64,000 bases of DNA from Ochromonas danica (Eukaryota > Sar > Chrysophyceae > Chromulinales > Chromulinaceae). A program made the position numbers and the translations under genes. Below are positions 30,156-40,054 of the stretch, piece by piece. Positions within the stretch are counted from its first letter, which is position 1; every line of letters begins with the position of its first letter. The stretch is taken from positions 1 to 64,000 of the forward strand of contig VKHL01000058.1 of assembly GCA_015146655.1 (NCBI GenBank). Reading direction: 5' to 3'. The notes under the pieces were generated by a model that was given only the letters and a program-made list of their open reading frames with translations, made no database searches and was not told the origin of the DNA.

Positions 30156-30309
30156 TCATTGGCCCTCTTCAATGCAGTGGTCGTGATATCGAATATCGAT
30201 TTCATGCGGGCATCCCATAAAGGTGTATTGCCGAGACTTCGTTGAAATCGGTAATCTCTCGGCAATGCACCTTGATATCACGACCACATCATTGAAGAGG
30301 GCTAATGAA
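30156..30309. repeat. Nested inverted repeat (hairpin 1)
   Basis: Outer arms 30156-30190 and 30275-30309 pair at 32 of 35 positions (TCATTGGCCCTCTTCAATG against its complement). Inner arms 30220-30235 and 30258-30273 pair at 15 of 16. It would fold into one long stem with internal loops. It ends four bases before hairpin 2. Confidence 0.85.
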
Positions 30310-30313
30310 GTAA

Positions 30314-30440
30314 CGTGGTCAAAATGCCAAGGGAAAAGTTGCCGAATCTGGGTCTGCTCTGAGCATGGCGATATATTGGCTTTCGCCATGCTCAGAGCAG
30401 ACCCAGATTCGGCAACTTTTCCTTTGGCATTTTGACCACG
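30314..30440. repeat. Near-perfect 58-bp foldback hairpin (hairpin 2)
   Basis: Arms 30314-30371 and 30383-30440 are complementary at 57 of 58 positions, separated by an 11-nt loop (TATATTGGCTT). Each arm starts or ends with CGTGGTC/GACCACG. It could be a foldback or MITE-like element, or a template for a long dsRNA or small-RNA precursor. No target-site duplication is clear. Confidence 0.9.
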
Positions 30441-31426
30441 AGTAGTTTTGTCAGAAGGTGCCCAAGACTTAATTAGTCAATCACTTCCACATCAATTTTA
30501 ACCCAGTTCTAACCTTGTCAAAGGACGACAAACTTCAGTCAAAGTACATGTAAATATTGATTTGACTTGGCTACTATTGGGGGCTGAACTACTTCACGGC
30601 ACTGCGCGCCAGCATAGCTTCCCATTCACAATGGCAAGGAAAAGAACATTCAGGGTATACAGACAGTGCGATTGCAAATGGCTCACGTATTGGATCCGTC
30701 GTTTGGTTTTGATTAGTGATCTCCATCAAAAATGTGCGTCACTTTTGTCAGTTAGGATAAACCATTCGTTGGATTCATTTGACCTCGCACCTTGTCAGCC
30801 TCATCCAAGTTCACGAGTGCTAAAGTTCCAAGTCTGGAAGTCTAGGAAGTCAAATGGGAATTTTTGGAAAGGCCAATAAGCGCGTTTCTCTGTAACCGTT
30901 GTTGTAAAGATTGGGTGTGGAGCAAAGAAGGAAGAGCTGGGCGCGAGCTTTGCTGGTAATCGGTGATCGATCTTTCAGTCTGGACCATTTACTTTTCAGT
31001 TCTTCTTCACAGTGTTTCAGTTGCCTCACTCTCAGGCCATCATCGAATTCATTGGAGGTTGAGAGAAGGGTATCAATATTGACTGACGCTTCACTCATTA
31101 TCCACCACCTATCGATAGTATCTATCTCATCATAATCATATTCCATTGGTCAGACCACATCGGTCAGACCATCATTACCTTTCTTTGTCTTACTTCTTCA
31201 CATTCCTAATACAACAAGAAGAAGAAGAAGAAGAGTTAAGCAGAAGAAGAAGAAGAAGAAGAATCTTCTATTTTCAAAAAATAAAATAATAAAATAAAAT
31301 AATAAAATAAAATAAAATAAAAAGAAATAAATACTCCATCAATCTATCCTAAGAAATTTCTCCTCCTGCTCCTCTTCTTCCTCCTCATTCTATTTTGCAA
31401 AGACAAGACTATCACTAGCACACAGG

Positions 31427-34400
31427 ATGCCTAATGCTGCGGATAATGCTTCCATTCAAGTGATTGAAACCTTAGGTAGTACTATCTCTCTCATAGCGAT
31501 AGTGACTGTCTATTGGAAGCAATCCTCAGAGGGACAAGCTAACTTCACGTCAACTCTTCTCTTACGCTCGTTATGTGCTTTTGATTTCATTTTAGCCATT
31601 GTCTTTGCAATTGGTCGTGCAGGTCATTTAAATCATGATTTATGTATTTTTCAAGGTTTTATGATTCAATGGTTTTCCACTGCGATCATGTTATGGGTTG
31701 TTATGTTATCCTATATCATGTATCAATGGGTAGTCGTAAAGAAACATTTGAAAAGAATGGAAAAGACAGTGAAGAAAGGAATTGCTGCTATTGTTGTATT
31801 TTCTTTTCTATTAGCTCTAATCGTTTTAGGAGTGAGTGGATATGGAGATGATGTTTATCTTTGGTGTTGGATTGAAGCTGATCAACCTTTACTACGTGGT
31901 TTTACCTTTGATTTCATTCTTGGTGTATCGTGGTGTATAAGTTTGTTTGCCTTACGTAAGATCTCAACTTCTATTACTGAGAGAATTCAATCATACAGTC
32001 TCAGTAACCATATCAATGAGTTACTAGGAAACAATAATTTTTCTGTGGAAAAGAAGCTAACCTTATATATTGGTTCATTTATTTTTATCTGGTTCTTTGC
32101 AGTTCTGAATCGTGCTGTAGAATCTGCTCTTAACAGACCTTTCTATCCAACAGCTGTCTTACAAGCATTCTTTCTATCTTTACAAGGATTGATTAATTCT
32201 CTTCTCTATGGGAATATAATTGATTTAAAGAAATTGTTTAGTATAGAAGATATGCGTAAAGTATTTCTTGGTATTTATGCATCAGATACAAGAAATATGA
32301 AAGAAGCTGTTGTAGATTCTCGACCACAGACACGTCAGAAAGGTACTGCACCTGCACCTCATCAACCTCCCCTGTTATATTCAGCAAAAGAATACTCTAT
32401 TTTTATTAGCACTCTAAATATGGGTGAAGCTCCTCTTGAAAGTGTGATAGGAGATGTGAAAGATTGGATTGTTGAAGGTCATGATATTTATGCTATAGGC
32501 TTACAGGAATGTATTGATTTAGTGGGTTTAAGAGAGCTCATTTTGAATCATCTTGGCGGTCCCAGCAAGTATTGTATGTATACAACTTCGATCGGGTCTG
32601 GTAATACTAGTTTAGGTTATCATGGATTCATAGCATTGACCGTGTTTGTCAAAAGCAGCGAAGTATTAGCAGGTCATGTCTTTGCCACAAAACCTGCTGC
32701 TGAAGCTGCTGCTACTGGTACAGACTTGATCATTACTACAGCACAGAATAAAGGAGCAGTGGGGATTGCATTACACATCCATGACACTTCAATTGGCTTT
32801 GTGACTTGTCATCTGCCCTCAGATAGCAAAGGAAAGTCTAAATTGACCAAACGCAACGCAAGTGCTCATGCCATCCTTAAGGAAGTTACACTCGCACCTG
32901 AGGACCTTGGATTTGACCTACATTTGCAACATGACCATGTTTTTGTTTTTGGTGATCTTAATTATCGTATGGATACCACCGGTGCAGGTGGAGGAGTTAA
33001 TTCTCTGACGGGAGTAGCTGTAGCATGTACTATTGAGAAAGGTACTCTACATGATGATGCAAACTGGTTAGCCAGGAAATACAATCTTCTTCGTCATCCT
33101 TCAGATGTTCTTTATCCGTCCTTCGAAGAATTTAAATTGATTCGAACGGCATTGCATGATTCGCGCGGTGCTTGGAGCTCTGTATTGAGAGCAGACGAGT
33201 TGCGGTCAATCATGGATGATGGGGATGCCTTTTGTGGCTTTGAAGAGCCTATGCCTTGTTTCCCGCCAAGCTATAAACGTCGTAAAGGTAAAATAGAAGG
33301 TAGTTGTGGAGATTACACAGATTTCTCTGCAATTATTCGAGGCTACTCCAATACTGGAGAAGTCGAAAATATGCTCGTTAATCAACCAAGTGTCTCCAAG
33401 AAAGATAAAAAGAAGAAAGAAACTATCGCGGGGTCGATTGAAAAAGTTCAAAACTTTATTCAAAGACCTCTCAGTATTAATGCAAAACTGTCAGCCCAAG
33501 AAATTAGGAATCTTCAGAGTCAGTTAAATAAAGGAAACGAAGGTAGTGGTAGCGATGGTAGTCCCAGTTTATCTTCTCGGCAATTCTCTGCAGATTCTGG
33601 AGAAAGTGCAGACAGTGAGGTTGGTGGAGAGGAAGAAGGGGAAAGTAGTTCCGCCACACGGACTGGTGGTGGTAATCGAAGACGAAAGGCGGCAGTCATA
33701 TCAACGAGCAATGTTATCGATCCTAAGAAAGAAACGGATCCAAGCAAGCTTCGACCTCCTAGTTATACTGATCGTATCCTTCTTCATTCGTTGCCTGATA
33801 GGCAAGAAAGAGTTACGATTCAGGCCTATGATTTCTGTGACACGCTTCGAGTCAGTGATCATCGCGCAGTTTCTATGGCTGTGCGACTGGAAGTGAATTC
33901 TGCTGTTACGTTTGGTCTGCTTAAAAGTGGAGAAGCTGAATCACCAGAAAGATCTTCATATGTTAGTCCTCCTCCCGTTTTGCCTCCTTTGGTAGCTCCC
34001 CCATCTCCAAATCTCAGTTCTTCGCAGAGCTCAACAAATATATGTACAGGATATACTAAGGAACCTCACTTTGAACTTTACGAAGTGATTATATCGGAAC
34101 TGTCAGTTTGTCTATATGATTTACAAGATGTCGAGGAAGAAGATGATGATGAACCTATAGTTTATCGGGATAGCCATGCTGTGGATGATGCTATTGTAAG
34201 CCCTTCTGCCAGAGAGATGTTATTACGCTCTTCGTCTTCCAATGTAAATGTCCAAGAAGATAATATTGAGCAGCCAGAAGATGGCTTTGTGTCTAATCCG
34301 ATGCGGTCGTCGTCTTCTATCTCTCCATCATCACAAGAAACTGCGAATTCGGATAGACCGTTGAGTCCTATTGCACGATTTGGATCGACGTTTTTCAACA

Positions 34401-35819
34401 ATGGGGAACGCGCTGCTAGTGATCATCGATGGAAGAGAGGAGGATCACGTGCAGGAGACGAGAGCAAAGCTGATAGCATTTCATCAGAAAGGAATGCGCA
34501 AGGCATCGAGCTGCTTCCTCCTTCCACTAGTCGAGACACCTACAGCACCTCCACTATTTCCACTATCAGCGGAGGAAATGGGCATGCGATATCCACGGCA
34601 ACGGTACCCAACGTCGATTTGAACACGAGTGGTCTGAATGAAATCATTGTGAGCTGTGATGCTCCAAATGAACCTCCTGTACCGCCTCCTCGCCCGCAGC
34701 TTACTAAAGGCAAGTCTAGTCGGAGGAAGTCACTCTTTTCCTTGTTTTCTTCAGATACGCATCGTGAGGGAGAGGTAGGTCGATATTGCTCACTCACTTC
34801 CTATCCTATAGTAAACATTTGATTGGGTTTTAATTGCACGGTAGGATCTTGAAGCTGGTAAAAATGGTGAGGAAGGTCAAAATGTAGAAGATAAGCGTCG
34901 TCAAGAACAAGCCTTGATTAAAGAACTCCATCGCGAGAATCTTGATTGGCAAAATAAATTACACAAACCCAACGAATGGAGAAAGAAAAAGCTCGAAGAA
35001 GAGCGCCGAATGCAAAAGGAACAGCAACAAGCAAGCTTACCCAATCAGCTATTGACTGGAGAAGCCGTTCGAAAGGTGTCGAAGAAAGTCAAGAAGAGTG
35101 ATGATAAGAATATTTATCAAGTAACAGTTGTCTTTCCTTTGCCTTCAAAAGATCCTTTGTTAGCATATCGTAAAGTCTATGACTATGGACAAGTGTTTGA
35201 GTCAATAGCAAAAGAGGTTTTGGATCCGAATGCAGGCGATACTGGGTGAGATAAACATGTTTGTGAATGCCCCCACTTTTCCTGTTGATTAACTCTCTGT
35301 CTTATGTTATTACAGTCAAGACAAAGATACGATGAAAGTGACCAAGGAGGAGCTACTCCGTCCATTTAGTATATTTCCTTGGATCACTTCAACGTTTTCC
35401 ACACTGAGCATTTACTCAGATAAGAATTCCAGTTCAATCTTCGGTAGCGCAGCCAATTCCTCTATGCAGGGTCGAACACAGTCTACGTTTGGTACCCTTG
35501 ACCAGTATCGTGTGAAGGGATGCGCATCGATTGAGCTTGGTGCACATATTTTAATCAAGCTAAGTAACAAGGCAGGCTATGAGTTTGGTTCTTCGGTCGT
35601 TTGTCTGAGCCAGTTACTTCATCGAGACTCCAATTCATTGTACTCTTCTCATATCCGAGAGGTAACGATTGCTTTTGAGCTTTGTAAATAACTGGAAAAT
35701 AAATTGACTGCGTGTTGTAGATTCCTTTGACGGCTGGAGGGCAGAAGAGAGGGCATTTAACAGGCAAGTTCTCGTTGCGATATATTCCATCGCCTCTCTC
35801 CACGAAGGATTCGGTCTGA
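31427..35819 (+). CDS. 7TM receptor fused to inositol 5-phosphatase and C2
   Basis: Four exons (31427-34774, 34845-35245, 35316-35661, 35721-35819; introns 70, 70 and 59 nt) give 1397 residues. Residues about 10-270 hold seven hydrophobic segments in the style of the Dictyostelium cAMP-receptor/Crl class (LRSLCAFDFILAIVF, WCWIEADQPLLRGFTFDF, then SLQGLINSLLYG before the cytosolic part). About 325-830 is an inositol polyphosphate 5-phosphatase with catalytic motifs FGDLNYR (about 508), PPSYTDRIL (about 777) and SDHRAV (about 810), plus LNMGEAP and GLQEC. A disordered insert splits the enzyme. The C-terminal 400 residues hold a Ser-rich linker, a helical charged segment and a C2-like end (KGCASIELGAHILIKL ... 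SLRYIPSP). It would remove the 5-phosphate of phosphoinositides at a membrane under receptor control; ligand and regulation are unknown. Confidence 0.88.
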
Positions 35820-36016
35820 ACATAGGAAAGCTATCACTACCGATTATCGCTGTCGTTCGCGCACTGTGTACGTGCTTTGTATCTATACTTAGTTTGAGTG
35901 TAGTGATAGAGAAAGTTCTTTAGAATTAATTGATTGGCATTTCGGGAATGTTACCATGTAGTCCCTAACGACATCAGCCCACAATGTTCTGTTTACTTTA
36001 ATCCTGGGCATACATC

Positions 36017-38809
36017 TTACTGGGTGAAAGGACGAAGATCAACTACTTTAGCTCCTTCAAAGAGAGCTGATGGATCGATCTCTTCTGATACAAAAGAGAT
36101 CAATCCCTCGTAGTAAAGCCAATGCAAAGCACCTCGAACATCTGCCCATGACAAGTCAGTCTCTCCTAAGTCACTTGCTTCTAGATGCTCATGATCGTGA
36201 TCGTGATCTTCATCATCCTCATCAGATCCAACATGTTGTACACTTCTCAATTGTTGAAGACTATGCCATAAATCTGCTAAAGACAGATCACCAGCAGTCA
36301 TCATATTTCCATCTTCAGCATTATTATTTGGTGGAGCTTGTAATAATTGCAAGATATCCAGATGAAGATCACTTGGTATCTCTCTCCAAGAGACTTCTTC
36401 TTGTTGTTCTTCATCTCCTCCTCTTCCTTCTTCTTCTTGACCATCTTGAATACGAACTTTCACAATTCTTCCTGGACTTACACCAGGTGCTAACGATGTA
36501 GTCATTTCCACGAGATATATAGGTTGAGCACGTACAATCAATTCTTTCATCTCATCAGATGGTTCATCATTCTCTTCTTCATCATTGTTATCAACATGAT
36601 CATCAAGTGGGAAAGTCTTTAATCGAAGTTTTACATTTCCTAAATAGATTATACGTACTGCACCACGTGTTGCAAGCATAGATCGTATAACTTCATTTGG
36701 TTTTTCAATAATAGGTTGTCCACGTCGATTAAGAGATGTATTTAAAATCATAGGTATACCTGTTAAATGATAAAATGCTTGAATTAAAGAATAATACAGA
36801 CTATCATCTTCTGATGAAACAGTTTGTAATCTTGCAGTATCATCAACATGTAAGATAGCTGGCACTTGAGATCTTTTCTCTGTTTTAATGGATGCAGTAA
36901 ATGACATATATGGAGATTGACGATCTTCTCCTCCATCCATTCCTTCAAACCATTCACTACTATGTTCTAATAATACAGATGGTGCAAAAGGACGAAACCA
37001 TTCACGTTGTTTAATATCTTCATTAATTTTTCTTCTCATCTCTATTTTACGTGGATCAGCAAGAAGTGATCGATGTCCTAAAGCACGTTGACCTAATTCA
37101 GATCGACCTTGAAACCAAGCTATAACTTCACCATTCATTATAGTTTGTACAACATCTTCAATAAGTGCTTGTTCTGATGGAAATGTTTCAATTTCTTCAA
37201 TTACATCTTCATAGTCTAATAAAGCTTCTTCAATCAGTTCATTTGTTATAGGTATTCCTTGATAAGGTGATAATTGTATAGTAGGAAAGCTAATTGGTTT
37301 TGATGATGATTTCTCTTCTTCTTTGTTATTATCCTCCTCTAATTCATTCACAGTATTAGTCATGGAATCACTTTCAGTCAAACGCTTCATTTGATCTGAA
37401 GGAAATGATAATACTTCCTTATGATCAAATTGTCCTTGTCGATAACGATAAAGACCATACATAGCACAACCTAATGCTATACCATCATCTCCAGGTGCTG
37501 GTGGAACATAAACTTTATTAAACAATCCACTTCTTTGTATCATACCATTACATACACTATTTAAAGCAACTCCACCTGTTAAAATTAGATTTTCTGGTTG
37601 TCCTGTATGACTATGTAAACTATTTACTGTATTCATACAAACTTCTTCTAAATCCTTTTGTATTGAATAAGCTAATGCTGCATGATAAGCAAATGTTTTA
37701 TCATTTAATTCATTAGGATACTGTAATGATTCAATTGTATTCCAATGAATTTTCAAACTTCCATCTACAGGATTACCTTGTATTAATGGTATACGATGAA
37801 TAAATTGTTTACCTAAGGATAGTTCATTATCTCCATGTTGACGATTATTAAATCTCCATGATTTTGTTTGAAAAATTGGACGATTTGCCCAAGAAGCTAA
37901 TCCCATGACTTTTCCACAAGCATTCCAATCACCAAAAATATGTGATGAAATACGAGAATAAATTGCACCAATAGATTCCATATTTTCAAATCCATGATTA
38001 TATAATTCAGATGGACTACGTTCACGTGTCCATCTTTTGAAAACAGGTTTTAATTGACCAGATGAACGATGGAATAGATAAGCACTTTCTGCTTCACGAT
38101 AAGTACTACCTGGTGATAGACTATGTGGTTGTCCTATAAATCCATTAGTACCTATTTCTTTTAATAGCTTAAGGTCATGATAGTAATCATCCTTTCTACC
38201 ATTACCATGACTACCACTACCTTCTTCTTCTTCTACTCCTAACATATCCTCTATCATCGCTTTATAACTTTCTCCCATACCATCCATGACTAAGACAAGT
38301 CCTTCATCAAAAGGTGCTGTAGCAATAGCTGACCAAACATGTGCTAAATGATGTGATAATTCAATATGTTTTGCATGAGGGATAAGGTTATATAGACTTT
38401 GATAAGACTTTGGTAGATAATGATTTGCTATAGCAAAAGGTAATCTTCTTTCAAAAGGAAAGACACGGAAATGATGATTATTCACAACGACTAATTCAAT
38501 TTCATCTAAATGTCGTCCAAGGCTTTGTAAAGCATTTTGTACGACTTGACCAACATCTCCACCATCATGTTTTTGATGAGAAAACCTTTCTTTTGCTTGA
38601 CTAAATAATACTTGACCTGTTTGACTATCAATAATTGAACAACCTGTATCATGAGAATATTTATTAACACCAAGAATTAGACTTGCTTGTAAAGTATGCA
38701 ATCCAACATGAGGACGAGGATGAAGACGAAGACGACATGAAGAGAAACCAAAGGCCTCAGTCAATAGAGAAAGACTAGTAGCAAACCATGCTAAAAGCAA
38801 CCACCACAT
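36017..38809 (-). CDS. NodU/CmcH-type carbamoyltransferase, plastid-targeted
   Basis: A 930-residue single-exon protein. The N-terminus is a signal peptide (MWWLLLAWFATSLSLLTEA) followed by FGFSSCRLRLHPRPH, an aromatic-led basic stretch as in ASAFAP-type plastid leaders. The family's N-terminal ASKHA-like part has ILGVNKYSHDTGCSII, IELSHHLAHVWSA, VLVMDGMGES and LTGGVALNSVCNG. The C-terminal carbamoyltransferase part has WFQGRSELGQRALGHRSLL, REWFRPFAPSVL and TGIPMILNTSLN. Such enzymes transfer carbamoyl from carbamoyl phosphate via an adenylate to small molecules (Nod factors, antibiotics, toxins); the acceptor here is unknown. About 180 extra C-terminal residues, acidic with two short similar blocks (LSLADLWHSLQQL and LSWADVRGALHWL), are not typical of the family. 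Confidence 0.93.
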   Translation of the reverse strand: MWWLLLAWFATSLSLLTEAFGFSSCRLRLHPRPHVGLHTLQASLILGVNKYSHDTGCSIIDSQTGQVLFSQAKERFSHQKHDGGDVGQVVQNALQSLGRHLDEIELVVVNNHHFRVFPFERRLPFAIANHYLPKSYQSLYNLIPHAKHIELSHHLAHVWSAIATAPFDEGLVLVMDGMGESYKAMIEDMLGVEEEEGSGSHGNGRKDDYYHDLKLLKEIGTNGFIGQPHSLSPGSTYREAESAYLFHRSSGQLKPVFKRWTRERSPSELYNHGFENMESIGAIYSRISSHIFGDWNACGKVMGLASWANRPIFQTKSWRFNNRQHGDNELSLGKQFIHRIPLIQGNPVDGSLKIHWNTIESLQYPNELNDKTFAYHAALAYSIQKDLEEVCMNTVNSLHSHTGQPENLILTGGVALNSVCNGMIQRSGLFNKVYVPPAPGDDGIALGCAMYGLYRYRQGQFDHKEVLSFPSDQMKRLTESDSMTNTVNELEEDNNKEEEKSSSKPISFPTIQLSPYQGIPITNELIEEALLDYEDVIEEIETFPSEQALIEDVVQTIMNGEVIAWFQGRSELGQRALGHRSLLADPRKIEMRRKINEDIKQREWFRPFAPSVLLEHSSEWFEGMDGGEDRQSPYMSFTASIKTEKRSQVPAILHVDDTARLQTVSSEDDSLYYSLIQAFYHLTGIPMILNTSLNRRGQPIIEKPNEVIRSMLATRGAVRIIYLGNVKLRLKTFPLDDHVDNNDEEENDEPSDEMKELIVRAQPIYLVEMTTSLAPGVSPGRIVKVRIQDGQEEEGRGGDEEQQEEVSWREIPSDLHLDILQLLQAPPNNNAEDGNMMTAGDLSLADLWHSLQQLRSVQHVGSDEDDEDHDHDHEHLEASDLGETDLSWADVRGALHWLYYEGLISFVSEEIDPSALFEGAKVVDLRPFTQ

Positions 38810-39168
38810 TCTGTTTTTCTCAGTCTTTTTGTTGCAACAAATGGTATGAAGGAACTCAACTCATTGCAATCGTCATCATCCCCCATTCTCTTGGACCGTT
38901 TTCGTTTTTCGGAATTTGGTTTGCTCGTTTTTCGTGACAGTTCGTGACAAACACTCACAGTCCGTTTCTCAAACAGTGTTTCTTTCGCCTCTCTAGAGAG
39001 TATCGTATCGTTTTTGACCCGATACGATACCGATATCCCTTCATCATCATTGGGAATCCTAAATACAGCAAAATCTGCATGAGCATGGTCTATTGAAGCT
39101 TTCAGACATGTCATAAATAATCACAGAATAGAGAGATAGATACATACAGTTGAAGGAGAGTCAAGAAC
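38810..39168. promoter_or_regulatory. Divergent promoter with perfect inverted repeat
   Basis: About 360 bp between the carbamoyltransferase (minus) and the acetyltransferase (plus). It includes CGTTTTCGTTTTTCGG near 38898 and the 11-bp-arm inverted repeat listed at 39000-39030. A minus-strand open frame at 38791-39114 crosses the region but overlaps the neighbouring start and has no domain. Confidence 0.4.
39000..39030. repeat. Perfect 11-bp inverted repeat, 9-nt spacer
   Basis: GTATCGTATCG (39000-39010) and CGATACGATAC (39020-39030) are perfect complements around TTTTTGACC, followed at once by CGATATC. The position in a divergent promoter suggests a binding site for a dimeric factor. Confidence 0.8.
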
Positions 39169-39777
39169 ATGAACATGACACAACCTATCGAAAAGACAGA
39201 AAAACAAAAAATGATTGCTGGTGAGTTGTATCAAGCTTGGGATGAAGAGCTGCGACGAGAACGCTTACGTGCAAGGAAGTACACTCGTCTATTCAATGCA
39301 ACAACCGAGGAAGAAGAAGAACGGCGTGTTGAGTTGTTGAAGGAGTTGTTTGGTTCAACAGGAAAGAACATTGGCATTGAGCCAAGTTTGAGAGTGGATT
39401 ATGGTTATAACATACACGTTGGAGAGAACTTTTATGCTAACTTTGACTGCACAATTCTTGATGTCTGTGAAGTGCGGATTGGAGACAACTGTATGTTCGG
39501 GCCTGGAGTGAGTCTCTATACCGCTACTCATCCCATCGATCCATATGAACGAACTGCTGGTCAAGAGTATGGCAAACCCATTACAATCGGCAACAATGTC
39601 TGGATTGGGGGACGTGCTGTCATCAATCCTGGTGTCACGATTGGAGATAATGCCGTGATCGCATCTGGTGCCGTCGTCACCAAAGATGTGCCAGCCAATA
39701 CCATTGTGGGCGGCAATCCAGCGCGAATCATTCGAGAGATTGAAGTTGGAGAGAAGCCAAAACTAGCTTCTTTGTGA
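39169..39777 (+). CDS. Maltose/galactoside-type O-acetyltransferase
   Basis: A 202-residue single-exon protein of full family length. An N-terminal Mac-type helical head ([21 protein letters not shown]) precedes a left-handed beta helix of hexapeptide repeats ([26 protein letters not shown] is shown by parts such as [16 protein letters not shown]). The catalytic-His segment [12 protein letters not shown], then [39 protein letters not shown] complete the fold. It transfers acetyl from acetyl-CoA to a sugar hydroxyl; the natural sugar is unknown. No targeting signal is visible, so it is probably cytosolic. Bacterial enzymes are close in layout, so transfer from bacteria is possible but not shown. 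Confidence 0.93.
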   Translation: MNMTQPIEKTEKQKMIAGELYQAWDEELRRERLRARKYTRLFNATTEEEEERRVELLKELFGSTGKNIGIEPSLRVDYGYNIHVGENFYANFDCTILDVCEVRIGDNCMFGPGVSLYTATHPIDPYERTAGQEYGKPITIGNNVWIGGRAVINPGVTIGDNAVIASGAVVTKDVPANTIVGGNPARIIREIEVGEKPKLASL

Positions 39778-40054
39778 ATATTGAATGAATGATTTTATTG
39801 GTTATTAGAAGTGATGAACGCATGAAGTAAACGATAAAGTGATCTAGTTATCTTAAATCACCTACAAATCCTACTAACTTAGTCCCTTTAGAACTCCATA
39901 CAGGAGAGAGATGGACTAACATGAAAATGTTGTGTGTTCATGGCGATCAAGAATATACGCACGAAAGGAAGGAGAGTTGGCATTATCATACAATAAGGAG
40001 AAGAATAAAGGCAAGGCAATCAAGGTCTTATCATGAGGGGAGAATCAATCAATC

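Larger units (their letters stand above)
29889..31426. other. Intergenic with foldback hairpins and A-rich promoter
   Basis: About 1.5 kb between panB and the receptor-phosphatase gene. It holds two hairpins (listed separately), a duplicated GCCTCATTGGCC at about 30130 and 30153, and directly before the next gene a GAA-repeat block (about 31211-31263) followed by AAAAT-type repeats to about 31330. Short open frames at 30562-30879 and 30850-31146 lack recognisable domains. Confidence 0.5.

Noticed and set aside
30223-30435. Open frames on both strands inside the hairpins
   Set aside because: They follow from the inverted repeats themselves; no protein features.
30314-30440. tRNA or rRNA origin for the hairpins
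   Set aside because: No tRNA A/B box or rRNA-like sequence was recognised; no RNA gene could be supported anywhere in the window.
30850-31146. 98-codon minus-strand frame with an acidic start
   Set aside because: Has an ATG but no recognisable domain, and lies in the upstream region of the receptor-phosphatase gene.
38791-39114. 107-codon minus-strand frame across the divergent promoter
   Set aside because: Overlaps the carbamoyltransferase start in another frame and includes the inverted repeat; no domain.
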